64,000 nucleotides of DNA from Porpolomopsis calyptriformis (lineage: Eukaryota > Basidiomycota > Agaricomycetes > Agaricales > Hygrophoraceae), in NCBI GenBank assembly GCA_951640195.1, contig OX621167.1:806001-870000 (forward strand), given 5' to 3'. The notes beneath the pieces are model-generated. The model had not been told where the DNA came from, did no database searches, and was given only the letters and a program-made list of their open reading frames with translations. Position 1 is the stretch's first letter; the number at the start of each line of letters is the position of its first letter. This document shows, piece after piece, positions 47,182 to 60,296 of the stretch. The translations under genes and the position numbers were made by a program.

Positions 47182-50100
47182 CTAGATAAAAATCTGCAAG
47201 GGGTGACGGTCATACACATTTTGCCCCTCGCTCAGTTCCCCTAGATCGGGGTAGAAGGGAACCAATGCATCTTCTGCACCCAAGTATAGAGCATTGTAAA
47301 TCCGCCAGTATACCTGACGCACAACAAGGGTGATTAACATACAAATCGGACTCATTCACGAAAGAATGCATGCTTACCTCGCGGACTTTCCTGGCAGGGT
47401 GGAAGAGCCCTTGTAGGACATAACTCAATAGCACACCTGGACCCAAAGTCACCCGCATTGCCTCAACGGCATCCATGACGGCGCCAATAACATGTGGTGA
47501 CGTCTCAAAGCAGTTCGGCCAGACTAAATTCATCAAATGGAGCATAGAGTCTTCACACCCGAGGCCAGCGACACCCAGTGCAAGGTGCTTCACGATGGTA
47601 CTCGCTGTTTGTCGGTGGACAAGGTCGCGGTCCGTCAGGGCGTCCTCAAGCATAGTGACCACGGAGTCGCAGTAATACGCAGACTGCGGACCTACGTATT
47701 CGAACACGAAAGAGAGGGCTTTGAGACAACCTGTCCGAACATTCAACTCTGCGGTACGATATTCATTTAAGATAGCGGGGATACAGGTGAAAGCTAGCAG
47801 ATAAAAGGTAAAAATCAGAGTCCTGACTGAAGAAAGGGAAGGGACACTTACGACCGCAAGTCTCCGCGACGATAGCAATAGCAACTGTGCTACACACTCG
47901 ACTTTGACGCTCCTGGACTCGGAGATTGGTTAAAAGGACCGAGAGCACGTCCTGAGGACCCAAACTCTTTGCAATATACCCAAAGGAATTGACAGCGGCT
48001 CGACGAATCCCTTTCTTGTGGGCCTTCAGGAGATCGAGCAGCTCGAAACAAATGCGCATCCATTCACGAGCGGGCACGAATTCCGCACCGCGATCGGCTG
48101 TGAGAAGCAATGAGGGCACTTCTTAGTCACTAAAGGTAGAAGACTCACCTATCCGACCAATTAGATTGATTGATGCTTCTTGTACTTTTTCATGTCTGTT
48201 CCGAAGAATCGGTGTCATACGAGGCACTAGAGAGATGATACAAGTCAGCTCATAAACACAATAAGGAACCAACTGGAAGGACTGACATAGGTCCTTGACT
48301 GGGGGATTCATCTGTGTCATACCGACAACGTTTGCTATGGCACCCTCGGCAGCGATGATACTTCCCAAAGTATCAGGATATTCCTCTCCCAGTTGCTCGA
48401 ACAGAACCAGGCCAAGCCTGCTCAGCAGTTGGTCTTCGCCACACTGCTTGATAACAACGGCCAACCGTGTCGTTAAATCCGCAGCTTGTTGGCGGACTTT
48501 TGCACTCTTGTTGTTTAGTCGCCAAAGTATTGTTGACACGACTTGTGTGAGATAAGGTTTCACCCGGATACCTAGGACAGAAAGTCTAAAATGATTGCTG
48601 AGAAATAGAGTAAAGCACTTACCGAGAGCATTAACAACGGTCCCAAATCCATCCAACATGACTTGGTCCTCGGTGGTCTGCTCCTGGAATGAGTAGATGA
48701 TACCGTCAACAAGCCTCACTTCTAACCTCTCATCAATATCGGATGCCCCCAGGGTAGCCACGACTTTTGTGATGGTTTCCATTACCATCTTCCTGTATGG
48801 TTCAGCCTCGTCCTTGAGCTCATTCACAATCCTCCCAACGATTTCCGACACGCCGGCTTTCTGGGCAAGCTCCACAGTGGTTTCCACAACTTGTCGATAA
48901 TTCCGTCTGTCCAACGCCATGCGTCGAACCCAGAAGGCTTTGAAGAAGTCGGGGAGAATATCGTGTTTGATGTAGGCGGGGGTAACACCCTCAGTCGCGG
49001 CACATTGCTTGACTACTTTCAGAACAATCTTCTTCATCTCTTCGTCTGATGTCTGGAATTCGCGGATGAGAATAACTGTGACCTCCTTCGTGTAATACGA
49101 CGCATATTCGGGATCCATGAGCGGAATGATAAATCCTATAGCCTTTAAAAACGCAGCGAGCCCCTTTCCGCGATGAAGACGGATGCCCAGCCACAGAGGC
49201 TTCAGAACGTTATCAAACGATTCGATCCCATATGGTGCGGCTGCCTCGGCAAGTGCAGCTAGGCCCAACGCTGTCATCGTTCGTACTTTCTGCTGTTCGT
49301 CGGACAAGCCATGCGCAATGCAATCGACTAGATTGCGGAGATGGGGTAGAACGGCACAACCCATCATGATAGCGATTTGTTGGACGATACGGATGCCAGT
49401 ATGTCGCGCCTGCCACGACTTTTTCGAACGACAAACGGCCTTGAGGAACGGAAGAAGGGAGGGGATACCTAGGGCCGAAGCTACGACGGAGAATGCACGA
49501 GCTGTAGTGTTACGCACATATTCATCGGCATGATCAATATCTGGACGCATCGTGGAGATCATGTGTGCGAGACCCGCAGCCTTTGAAAGATTGGAGATAA
49601 TTTCACGACCTTCCACACGGGCGTAATAATCTTCATCGATGAGGAGAGGTTCGATGACGACGAGGATCTTGTGTACATAGGGGCGGACGAGGTCATCAAG
49701 TTTGTACAATACCCGATCAATGACTTTGACGAGAAGGTGACGTTCCTGGTCTTCCAAAGTTCGTTCCATAAGAAGGGGCAAGATTTTATCGAAGAGAGGC
49801 CCGGCCCCGAATTCGCGAGCCTTGTCTGTTATTTGTCTCAGCGCTGTCTTACGAACGGGAGGCGTGCCGTTCTTGATTTTGAGAAGAAGTCGCATTATTT
49901 TGCGTTCCTTCATTTCCTCCACGGAAAGTTCTGTCTCATCCTCCTCCTTCAGGATTTTAGCGAAGTACTCTGCGTCCTCTGCTTTGAAAAAAGCGAGATT
50001 TCCAACACCCGGGATCTCCGTCGGAAGCTCTGGAGCGAGACCAGCTGCGGCAGCGAGTGCTGCAGCATCGGAACTTTCCTGTATTTGGAACCCACCCACT

Positions 50101-50948
50101 TCGGTGATGGGGGTAGCCAAAAGTTTTCGTGGTATAACCATGGGTGCGTAGCCAGGGGGTGGAGTAACGATGGCATAACCAGACTGAGGAAGGACAGCGT
50201 CAAGCTCCTCGTCAGTAAGATATCGGTTGTGTTTGTCCTCATGCATAAAGCCGGGAGCATTCATGATTATAGGTGTCATCGGAACATCGACAGCTCCTTG
50301 GGCGGCGGCCGGGGTCTGATCCCATCGAGAACGTTTGGGCGTTTCGGTCGGTGCAACATCGGCTGGGGTAGCGTCCCAGCGCGAGCGACGCCTTTTGGGG
50401 GCTGAGGCCTCGAGTGCCTCCTTGGACCACTCACCAGAGTCAGGCTTGTTCGGATCTGCGTTTTCGTCTGTAGGCTCGGTCACGTCCCACCGACGTTTGC
50501 GTTTACTGACATCCTTCCCAACCTGCATGGCAAGTTCCTTGGCAGCAGCAAGCTCTCTTGCGACCTCCTCAATCTCAGCAGCGGGGGGTGTCCTATCCAG
50601 GTCGGCCTTTCCTCTCCCCTCTTCTCGTTCGTTCCTCTCCTTCTCCTCGATAGCTCTTCTGACCCTTGCCTCCTCCTGCTCCAGCCGCACTAACCTCATA
50701 GCATCTTTATAACCACCCTGGATGTCCTTTCCGTCTTCAACATGCTGGAAAGCGTCGGAACTTTCGTTAGCCACGCGGTTAAACCTGCGGTGGTGATAGT
50801 CGGATTGCCGAGAAGCTATTTGGCGTTTAGAGGCCGTCTGGGCAAAAGGGTCGACATTTTCCTCCTCGGCAAGGTCTGCAAACTCTTGAAGTACGTCCTT
50901 AGGTGCCGTAAAGGAGTCTACGAGACGAGGTGAACCAGGAGAGGACAT
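47182..50948 (-). CDS. HSH155: Splicing factor 3B subunit 1
   Basis: Core HEAT-repeat protein of the U2 snRNP that clamps the branch-site helix. The start is ATG 50948 ([11 protein letters not shown]). The unstructured N-terminal third carries the RWDxTP-type motifs ([27 protein letters not shown]) that bind U2AF-homology motifs. The HEAT array occupies the rest, with the branch-site-pocket region ([37 protein letters not shown]) intact, and the C terminus reads [18 protein letters not shown]. The stop is at 47184-47182. A long first exon contains no intron for more than 2 kb; later introns include two stop-free 3n introns (51 and 60 nt). About 1150 residues, between the yeast and human sizes. 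Confidence 0.95.
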
Positions 50949-51114
50949 GATGGTAAATTACAAAAGCTAATATGATTCACTTGATTCACGGCTCCCACGC
51001 CTTGGGTCAGACTAGCATTACGTAAAGCTCTATCAGCTCAGCAGCGCGTAGCGGCTTGGACACTGAATCAAGGAATACATTTGATCTGCATGCAAGAATA
51101 CTAGGATTTTCACC

Positions 51115-52725
51115 ATGGACCAGGTTAGTCCAGTTCTCTCAGCCCAAAATATCATGGCGATTACTCTAATTGTGCTCTAGGAATCGTTCAGAAAGCTGTT
51201 GCAAACGAATCGGTCGGGGCCATCTGTCTCCGCGCCTCATTCATCTACTCAGAAGCCGTAATTCTGCTCTGATAATTTATCATGCTCCCTCTTGATGAGG
51301 CTCTACAGAAAAACAAAGGCCGAACCTTCGCAGCCAATTTTTAAGCCGCGTAAAGTAAAGAAGGAGACGGAGACAGCTTATCGCGATCGTGCTGCAGAAC
51401 GAAGGCTCGGCGGAGGAAATGACTATGCACACGTATGTATTCGCAGCCAGCAAAACGCGTGAGTCTACCGCGCTTTACATGTTGCTCAGGTAGAAGCTTT
51501 GCTCGAAGACTTTGAGCGCCAGAGAGCCGATAATGAAGACAAGGTTGCGGTAAGCGGCTTTAACATCTCATTTTTCACCAATGGTAGCTCAAGTTCGGCC
51601 TTGAGGTTGAAGAACAGCGCCGGTACCTCGGAGGAGATGGCGATCACTCCATTTTAGTCAAAGGATTGGACATTGCTCTCATGGAGCAAAACAAAGCCCG
51701 TGCCGCTTTGTCCAACGACCTTGACGACTCACTCGAACAGGTATTCCTCGAAACATCTTCCGGTGCACCCCCACCCAAGAAGAAAACACGGGAAGAGTAC
51801 ATCCGACAACTGAAGGAAACGAAGGCGCAGCGGAACGGCGAGGCAGTCAACGGGGTGTCAACACTGGACGGGGCTCGATCCATAGAAGAAGCAAAAAAGG
51901 CACGCAAGTTCAAACCTATTGGACTTAAACCGACAGCCGTACCTGCGGAAGGAAAACCAAAGAGGAAGAAAACTAGAGAGAAAGGTGACGGGGGCACCCA
52001 AGTTAAGAAGCGGAAGATAGAGGGAAGGAATCATGCGGATGGCGCCAGAACCAAACCCGGAGACGACATCCCACAACCTTCCGAAAAATCCACTGACCCT
52101 CTTCCCCCCATTCCGGCTGGTGCTGCTACGGAGCCCGAGCCCGAACCCGAACCCATCGATGATAAATTCGACATATTCGCCGATGCTGGCGACTACCAAG
52201 GCATCGAGTTAAGCGATGATGGCTCGGATGGTGAAGAAGCCACGACCAAAGAACCTCTGCCAGTCCAGGATCCAAAAACAACCGAACCCTCATCAGCAGG
52301 TCCCAGCAGTTGGTTCCCAATGGAGCGTGCAACTCCACCCCTTCATGACTCGGAACCGCAGAAAAGCGAATTTGAATCAAAATCCACCGCCCCACCTCCT
52401 GACCTCCCTCCAACAGAGGAAGAAGACCCAGAGCAACCTCTACGTCTTATACCCCTGGAATCTTCCGCTCTACCCTCTATAAAAGACTTCCTTGCCTTGG
52501 ACGACGCGACTAAGGCACAGGAAATCCGGCAGAAGCGTAAAGACAAACGCAAAGGGGGGAAAGGAGATGGTGAAAGAACAAAACTAAGCGCAGAACTCAA
52601 GGCAGAGAGAGATTACAAACGGTTAGTACATAGTTTCCATCCTTCTTCAACTAAACATAGATGCAAGCTGAGTGGTCCTGTTCAGACTAGAATCTTACAA
52701 GGAAAAGAAAGGGGGTGGTAATTGA
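51115..52725 (+). CDS. RED/IK-like spliceosomal protein
   Basis: Exon 1 is only ATGGACCAG (51115-51123). Exon 2 encodes ESFRKLLQTNRSGPS. Then comes the RED N-terminal signature PRKVKKETETAYRDRAAERR, followed by NDYAHVEALLEDFERQ, QRRYLGGDGDHSILVKGLDI and ALMEQNKARA, all typical of RED/IK (Smu2) proteins. The middle is acidic and Pro-rich with low complexity. The end is ERDYKRLESYKEKKGGGN, reached by using the acceptor at 52685 after a 64-nt intron, with TGA at 52723-52725. RED works with SMU1 in the precatalytic spliceosome; that function is by family. It converges on EMC5, with 71 bp between the stops. Confidence 0.88.
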
Positions 52726-52796
52726 GGCAACACAACACGAGTACCGCAAGAGTTGAGGAACGACTGGGGAAGCTATCCCTCTGGAACGCCATTACA

Positions 52797-53408
52797 CTAC
52801 TTGGTCGAGCTGCCACCCCTTGATGATGATGCAAACAGCGTTCTGCCACGGTTTACAAAGCTTGCGAAGCCTAACCGCGAGTCCATCTCGTCGATCGACC
52901 TATACAATGTAACATTTAAGAGCTCAACACCCGATGTCTCGATGTAAAAGATAACCCGAATATCATCTCACGCACTGCCGTTTCATTTCACTGGCCCAGG
53001 TTATTTCTTTAAGTGGTGAACTAGCTTTGACATACAGGGAGGCTCCAAAGATCCCAGCCACGAGTCCGATCAATGCCTCGAAAACAATCTGAGAGCCAGA
53101 CGTTAGTTATACCATAAGTACAACCAATCAGAATGCAGAATAGCCGTACGTCCGTTGGCAAAGATCCTTCCGGGCGCCCAAGGGCTTTCAGGTGAGATAA
53201 ATCTATTGAATAAATGATTCGTCAAATTGCGTTATGGTCGTAAGTGTGATATCATGACGAACGTTGATATGTTGAGAAAGCCGCTTGGGGATATGTTAGC
53301 GATTTAAATATCACACGAATGCCCTCGATATCGATACTAACCATGGAGAACGGCGATTCCTGCCAGCAGTAGAAGTATTTGACCGAGCATCGTTTGGTCA
53401 TGTGACAT
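52797..53408 (-). CDS. EMC5: ER membrane complex subunit 5
   Basis: Five exons. Exon 1 (53408-53342) gives MSHDQTMLGQILLLLAGIAV, a membrane segment. Exon 2 is about 21 nt (AAFSTYQ). Exon 3 gives HLSHLKALGRPEGSLPTD, the family signature. Exon 4 gives the second membrane segment IVFEALIGLVAGIFGASLYV and LKEITWASEMKRQ. Exon 5 (52899-52797) gives SIDEMDSRLGFASFVNRG to the TAG at 52799-52797. The order and length match EMC5/MMGT of the ER membrane protein complex, which inserts tail-anchored and multipass membrane proteins. Because every exon is short, no single frame shows it. It is 44 bp downstream of the ZW10-like stop, in the same orientation. Confidence 0.9.
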
Positions 53409-53452
53409 TACTGGACTTGCGTTTTATAAAGGTACGAAAGTCTCGAAAAGTA

Positions 53453-56400
53453 TTAGACATGGGTCGGATGTCCAACAAGTAACTTATTTATAGTAGACGT
53501 CCGCAAAGGAGTATCCGCAAACAACGCCCGCACCAGTGACACCAGTTCAGGGATTTCAAAGTCCACTAGAGCGCCCTCCTCAAACAGGTATGATATGTCA
53601 GCGATAGATGCCTCCTGTTCGTAGATCCGTTAGTGAGTAGGTGCTTGGAAGTTGAAACTCATAACTAACCAACAGCTCGGAAAGATACGAAAACTTTAAC
53701 CAGGACGGAACATAAGCGACTACAAAAGATGACTAGGATAATCCTCGTTAGTGCCAGATGTTCTGAAACTTAGCTTATTCTCACCTCGTTCCTATCCTCG
53801 ACGAAAAGTCCCTCAAGAGAGTTGAGAATTCGGCAAAGCTCGCTTAATCTATGCGATTCCACTTCCGTAATATCAGGCAATGCGAGTATGTTCTCCAGTA
53901 TCCGAGACAACGCAGCATCCACCACCGAGCCTAAAGCAACGTAGTATTTGCTCCTGGGTAATACACCCTAACAATCAAATGAATTACTTTGTGGCGATGC
54001 AAGCTTCACTCAGAACTGACCTTCCAACGTTGAGAAATATGACGGACATCCTGCTGGAGCCGACTGACTGCGTTTTCGCATTCATCATAACGATCTTGCT
54101 CAGAAGTCTCTACGAACCCCCCTGCTTCCACCAAGGTCTCGTCAACAGCCTCGCGTTGCTTTTGCTGAGAACCAAAGAAATTTAGACCAGAATGCGGAGC
54201 AATTGGAGCGGCCTACGATAGAATTATCAAACCAACTATCTCCCAAGATTTTCAAACTGTCCCGACATTCACCGAGCCTCTGCACCGCGTCCGAAGCCCC
54301 AGACTCGGCCTTTGCGATTCTGCCCACTTCCGCGCTTAGATAAAGGCAATCGTTTGAAAAGCGCATAGATCGCTCTGGAGAGACCAAAGCTGCACCAAAT
54401 TTGACAGGGTACAATGCTCGAAATAAATCGAGTACTGACGATGCGGACTGAAGAATAAGGGATCCCGGTGAAGAGTCGGAAGCTAAAGGTAATTTTATTA
54501 TCTCCGATGACGCCAACTCTTTACCTTCTGTTAGAACATCTTCGACAATTTTACATATTGTTTTGATGTGCGTGGAAACGAGGTAGTCTTCTTTCGGAAT
54601 CACGGAGTGTGGCGGCTTTGCAGGGAGGAGATTGGGTGATTCAGGAGGCACATTGGGTATCGAGGCTCCGGCTAGCTGAGGTAAAGGCCCAACATCGTGG
54701 GTTGTCTGGGCCTTTTTATTTTTCGATGAGAATTTCTCGAGGCCAACAGCAACTTTAGGGGGAGCAATACGTGACAGTGAGGGAGAGGCTGACGAACGGG
54801 AATCTGAATCTTTCGTGGAGGATTCATCGCCCCACATAGAATCCCAGGCAGTCCCCTCGCCATCATTTTCCAAGTCTAAATCGTCGTCGTTCCAACCCCA
54901 AGCCGATGCTGGATCCTCTTGCTCAGATTCTTCAGTATGAGACGGCCCGGTTTGTGGCTGCGGTGGTGACGACCCGCCCGATTCAGGTTCGATATCATCG
55001 AAACCCCAACCATTGTCTTCCGGAATGGATAAATCACCCTCTGTCGCCTTGTCGTCGTCAAAACTCCAAGACCCATCTGATGAATGGCCCTTCGCTTGTA
55101 CGGGAGAAGCTTCCTGAATGGTATCGTGTGGTGGCCGTAGTGGCTCATGGATCACTTCTGCTCGAAAAGTACTAGGATTTTCTTCGGCTCGAATGATCAA
55201 CAGTCGGGCTGTTTCAAGAATCTCTTGCCTCCGCTGTTTCTCGTAATGTATACAAACATTGTCTGCCCAGGCCTTGATGGGCTTGTCACTGGACAAGATG
55301 TCCAACATGCCCACAATGTATTCTTCCTCGAATTCGACTACAGCATGTAGCAAGTCAAGGAATGGAGGAAGAAGGTGAAACGAAGATGGTAGGGCTGGAA
55401 CGAGAAGGTGGTGAAGTAAAGCTGTTGTTATTGGTTTGCATAGCGACCTCGGAAACATTTCTCTTTGTGTTTTGGGGAGGAAAGAGAAGAGATGGCTGTT
55501 GAGGAAAGTAAGGATAGCAGTCATGTTTTGAAGCCTGGTTCTTAGGCAGCCGACGTCTGGTGAAGAGGAGGAAACAGAAAGGCAGAATCCCGGTGTACTA
55601 GCAGTGGGCGAGGAGGGAGCTATCCTCACGACTGTCGATTGCTGAAGGGGATAGTCTACATAGCGATTTGTGAGATCCCGTCGGAAAGCGGTCAGGTGAG
55701 TAGATAACGAAGGCGCAGAGAGAGAGGAAAGAATGTCAGGGAGAGAGATTGTAGTTTCGGAACCCCGTACTTGATCGTGTCCTTTGTTCAGCGTAATGTT
55801 CAATGGCGAGGTAGTGATGCGACATACTGTGAACGCTAGGTCGTATTGTCATTTCTGTAGGTGTGATGACAACACTCCTTGAGTACGCATCAATAAGTTG
55901 CTCCTCGATGCGATCCTTCATAGCTCGGAATTTGCGCTGATTAAAGATAGAAATTCGTATGGTATGCTGGGATGCAACAAGGACTTGACTACCTTGAGAT
56001 CATTCCCCACATTAGTTTGGTCCAGAGGGATAGGCCCATTATTGATGAGGCCGTCCAGACCTTCGCAAGCTCTCACGGCATCGAGTAACGATCCTAGTGA
56101 AACCAGCAAAGAAATGGAGGCAAACTCCGTTTTACACCGGAGGAGATGCGAGAGTACCTCATACTCCACGTTAGCGTCAGTTGATGCTTGCGCCAAATCG
56201 GCATGAGTTGTCAGCGCTTTGATCAATGTAGGCATCAAGCCAGTCTATATTATGCTTCAGGAGTGTTCCGAAGATGTAGAGTGGGCAAACGCACTTCTGG
56301 GTGAGACACAACCTGACTCAGGTTTTCAACACTACTGCTGAGTGACTGCAAACGAGTTTGAACCGACTTTGACGAAGCCAGCTGCTGTTCGAAGTATGGA

Positions 56401-56617
56401 AAGTTGGAGTGTATTCGGTCATGAATGCGTTTCTGGATAAAACAAGAATTCAGTAGGTTACAAGGCATGCCAATCTAGACGGAGGTAGACATACTTTTGT
56501 CAAGAGTATCGTTTCGTCAAGTTCAATAATCCAAGACGCGGCCATTGAGGCGCTTAATGATTGATTAGTAGCCTCATCAAACTTTGATAGAATTCTAGAA
56601 GAGACGTCCTCATCCAT
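53453..56617 (-). CDS. ZW10/Dsl1-like tethering protein
   Basis: Starts at ATG 56617 (MDEDVSSRILSKFDEATNQ). The N-terminal coiled part (RIHDRIHSNFPYFEQQLASS, RLQSLSSSVENLSQVVSHPE) matches the ZW10/Dsl1 beginning. A long exon at 55803-54142 includes an acidic, Trp-rich low-complexity insertion (WSFDDDKATEG, NGWGFDDIEPE, AWGWNDDDLDLEND). The C-terminal helical region follows (LSELCRILNSLEGLFVEDRN; LFEEGALVDFEIPELVSLVR), ending at TAA 53455-53453. Such proteins tether Golgi-derived vesicles at the ER and, in animals, also act at kinetochores. The W-D motifs fit the COPI-binding acidic loop of Dsl1, which supports the ER-tether role. There are at least eight exons. Confidence 0.82.
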
Positions 56618-56724
56618 GGATTTGCGTGGTAAGTGGGGAAAGCGTGTGTATTATATAAGCTACTATAATACCGTACTGTACATGTGTCTAAATACTGTTA
56701 ATATTAGTAGAGGGATGCACCCAA

Positions 56725-58800
56725 TCATGTTTTGGAGGGCGAGCCTCTTCGATTACCGCTGTCGATTTCCCTTTCGCTCCAACTGCCCTCACTTGCCGCT
56801 CCAGTTCTATTGACCATAAACCCATCAGAGTCCCCGGCGACCTCACCGTTTACTTCCTCCGACCTTCGATCCTTCCACCCTCTCGACCGAGCTCGTGTGG
56901 CCTGCCCAAAGCCCACCTCTCGCGTGCTGCTCCACACCACACGTCCTCTCCCATCTGTAACGAAAGGCGGCTCTTCCCGTTCAACAATATTTGTTGAGTC
57001 TGTTTCGGGGACAGACCCGGGCTGCCCGTCGCTTCTCACGCCTTCCACAGCCTCATCATGCTCGCCACAGGGTGTGTGCTCAACACCTTCACCAGAAGAT
57101 GTGCAACCGGATTGACCACCTGGTGGCGTTGCGATTTGTGGCGTCGCCCCAGAACCTTCCGATGGTCCTACATCCGACAACTCCGATGCGTCCATGGCAG
57201 CAAACCAATCGTAGACCGGAAATATGGGAGGGGAAATGCACCGGGGATTCTTCGCCCAGAAGGAGGAAGGATCGTCAACAACACAGCCCGCGGCCACTGG
57301 TCCATACTCGTTGTGCAATCTACTCCAAAGATCTGCTTCACTCTCATCCATTGTTTCCTCCTCACGGCTGCCGTCAATTGTAGATTCCTCGTTCGTTCCA
57401 AAACTCCAATGGTCTGTATCCGTTCCAAGACTAACATCTCTCGATGCCTCGTCTCTCCCAGCTTCATTCACTATCCATCCGTCGCCTTCGTCCGGATCAT
57501 AAGCCATCTGACCTGCCTGGAATCAGTGGTTCTTATTAGCAAGCAGAGTTTCAGATTTGAGGAAGAGAACGCGCCTACCAGGCTATCCGGAGTGTTGACC
57601 GCATCCGTGTCAACACTAGGTCCGGGATGTTCAGCTTCCATGTCGTGAATTTGCTCTTCAAACACCAATAAAAGTTCTGGGATGGAAGTGTCGCTAACGA
57701 CAGAATGCTCCTCATTCTCTGTGTCCTCGTAGTGCTCCTCGTTGTCTGTGTCCTCGTAAAACATCCTACGCATCAGACGTGGAGTAGGAACCGAATTTGG
57801 GTATACACTCGTGAGGTCAAGCATATTCAACAAGCTGGTTGTATCCCACCACTCGGGGCTAGCCGCTCTAGCATTCGAGTGAACACCGAACTTCTGTGAA
57901 TGTAGTAGTGGGGTGAATGATCGAAGGAAAAGCGGGAACGAGTATGCTCACTTTCATACGCTGATGCGTAAAGAGATGCCTCGAGCCGTCAGCGTTGATG
58001 TGCTGGTAAAAACAATCTTTCCCGAATGGGCAAAATGGTTTCGATTTCTTAGTTTGTTGGAAATATCTATCACCAAGCGAATGGTAAATTGGAAACGTCT
58101 GAAATAATCCGATCAGGACGCAGCTGACCTGCAAGGTGTACGCGCCATGCTCGACTTGAACCTCTCGACTGTCGCCTCTCTCTCTGGGGTGTTATGCGGA
58201 TGGAAATGGGACGATGGGGTAATAAAGGATGATTCCGCCCGGCAGAGTGGGCATTTCTTGATTATTCCGGAGGAAATGACTTCCTTGGATTTTCCTTTTG
58301 TTTCACGCCATCGGCGAATACACTTTCTGTAGGTAAGAAGGAGACAATTTTGGTAAATAGGAGCCGACTTACCTGGATACAGAATATATGGCTGCAACCG
58401 GCTGTGGTGGTTGAGTATGAGAAAGTAAGTTTACACGGAAGAAACACACAAAGTAATCCATATGTTGTCGGCTTCTCGAGACAAATGCAACATCCCTCCT
58501 CCTCGGAAGGCTCCCCTTCCACGGTCTGGGGCGAGGGTACGATATGCCGAAACCAGCATTTATCACCTCTGAGGCAGAACCCTGCACGTAACGTGTTGAC
58601 GAAGAGACAGGTATCCATACCATGACCTGGCACCTACCCTGGGTGTAATATTTGCAAACCTTTGCTCGATCATATATTGTCAAGCGGTCGGAGTCACCGT
58701 GGAGGAATTTACATTTATTGCCCGCAAAGCACCCGCGAGGTACATTGTAGAATTGACATATTCCGCGTGGTTTAGAAGTTGACGGTCGGTCCATTCGCAT
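56725..58800 (-). CDS. Makorin-type RING E3 ligase with acidic tail
   Basis: Starts at ATG 58800 (MRMDRPSTSKPRGICQFYN). The finger order is makorin-like: CQFYNVPRGCFAGNKCKFLH, then CKYYTQGFCLRGDKCWFRH formed across a splice junction, a RING (CCICLEKPTTYGLL, GCSHIFCIQCIRRWRE, KCPLCR), and a last finger FCPFGKDCFYQHINADGSRH. To keep the RING spacing the acceptor must be the second AG of CAGAAAG near 58330. After the last finger a long tail of about 350 residues is acidic, with a short duplication (YEDTDNEEHYEDTENEEH) and Trp-containing motifs, ending at 56725. Makorins are RNA-associated ubiquitin ligases. The long tail is unlike animal makorins. Confidence 0.88.
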
Positions 58801-58863
58801 TGATGAGCTCGAGGTGGACGGCGGACAGACTACGCCAGCTCACACAGTCATGTGATTCAGGCA
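58801..58863. promoter_or_regulatory. 63-bp bidirectional promoter, makorin/ADA1
   Basis: Only 63 bp lie between the divergent start codons. Transcription starts for one or both genes are likely inside the neighbouring gene. Confidence 0.5.
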
Positions 58864-59977
58864 ATGTCCTTGTCCTCGACGTCGACCATCAAGAGTCAGC
58901 TCAGCTCGAGCCTTGGTCCAAAGGCCAGTGCCTACTTTGGAACCCTCCACAATTTTGTGGCAGGCAGAATTTCTAGGTCAGAATTTGAACAGTCCGTTTG
59001 TCAATCTCTGGACACTCCTCAGCTCGGTAATGTTCGATCCACCCTTGAATTTATGCCAGCTAACACAACTCATCCAGTCCAATTACACAATGCACTTGTA
59101 ATTTCTCTGTTCGATGTGTCCTCCCACCATCGGCTTTTGACGCCTCCACCTGATGCACCCAAACCCCCTCCCCGTAAACGCCGACGCCTGCTGCCATACC
59201 AAGGCCCCGACTCATCCGACACTCTCAGATCCTCTAGGCTGAAGAGATGGACAGTTTCGATGGGAAAGCGCGAGCGCGAGCGCCTCCGCGGCTTACAATC
59301 CGCGCCGCCTTCAATTGATCCTCCCAAGCTGAGGGGGTTTACCGATGAGATCGCCCGCGAGCGTGGTGTTGTTCTCCTTACTGAACGAGGAGGTACGCCA
59401 CCCTACATTCTACTAACGCATGACTCCTGATCGTCCACGACAGCCCCGGCCGGCAGCCGTCTCCCCCTTCATCTCGCCTCCGTTACACTCGCACCCACCC
59501 TCCAGCACATCTCCGACCGCATTAATCTCATCTCCGCGCAACACAACCTTGCGGCCCCACCCCGAGCCGTCTCCTCCCTCATGATGCTCGCATTTGAGGT
59601 GGGTTCGTTTCTTCTGTCCGAGGGTTGCATTCCTCACTCGCGCCACTTTGCAGGCAAAATTGAAGCAACTGATTACGCACGCCCTCACACTTACCTCCAT
59701 GTCGCACGCCATAAGTTCAATCACACCCTCCATGCCACACTCCCACAACCACATTCTCACCACATCCTCCTTTGACACGCTTTTCACCGTATCCCCCGCG
59801 GCTCTCCCGAACAAATCCGCCACCGCCATGCGTCTTGCCCTCGGCGACAACGATGGATTTGACGACGAGGACGTCATCCTGCTCAAAGACCGCGAAGTGC
59901 GTGATCAGCGATGGCAGTTGTTCGCTCTTCTGGGGGAGCGGAGTACACTCAAAGAAGCGCTTCGGGTACTAAGATGA
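58864..59977 (+). CDS. HFI1: SAGA subunit Ada1/Hfi1
   Basis: Starts at ATG 58864 (MSLSSTSTIKSQLSSSLG). Four or so exons. The N-terminal block AYFGTLHNFVAGRISRSEFE with LHNALVISLF is the Ada1 signature, followed by a basic PRKRRRLLPYQGP linker and a histone-fold-like region (LPLHLASVTLAPTLQHISDR, LMMLAFEAKLKQLITHAL). The C-terminal part, FDTLFTVSPAALPNKSATAM, is also typical of the family; the stop is at 59975-59977. Ada1 is a structural subunit of the SAGA coactivator that pairs with a TAF histone fold. The sizes fit (about 335 residues). It diverges from the makorin gene. Confidence 0.85.
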
Positions 59978-60296
59978 TCAAAAACGGGACCGGCCCGCAC
60001 ACATGTTGGCACGGACCGGCGGAGCAGGCATGCGTGAATACATGATGCAAACCCATCAGGCTGGCTCGCACGGCAAAAGCACCTGGAACCATCCATGGAG
60101 ATAGCATACTTGGTGAAATTCGGCTGTCTAAACAAAGGACACGCTCGCTCTTTGTACTTTCCCCCTTAGTATGATCATGTCACGTGAAACATACCAATCC
60201 GATCATCAGCTACATCAAATTCATAACAAAAAGTCCAATCCCCAGGTTGATTATCAACTTTGCAAGCCTTATCAATTCCCTTGGCATTAAACAGCC
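59978..60296. other. Intergenic, tandem spacer
   Basis: Space between the ADA1 stop and the methyltransferase start, presumably terminator and promoter. No named element is clear. Confidence 0.5.

Noticed and set aside
52753..52947. Plus-strand ORF after the RED gene
   Set aside because: It is the complement of the last exon and intron of EMC5, which reads clearly on the minus strand.
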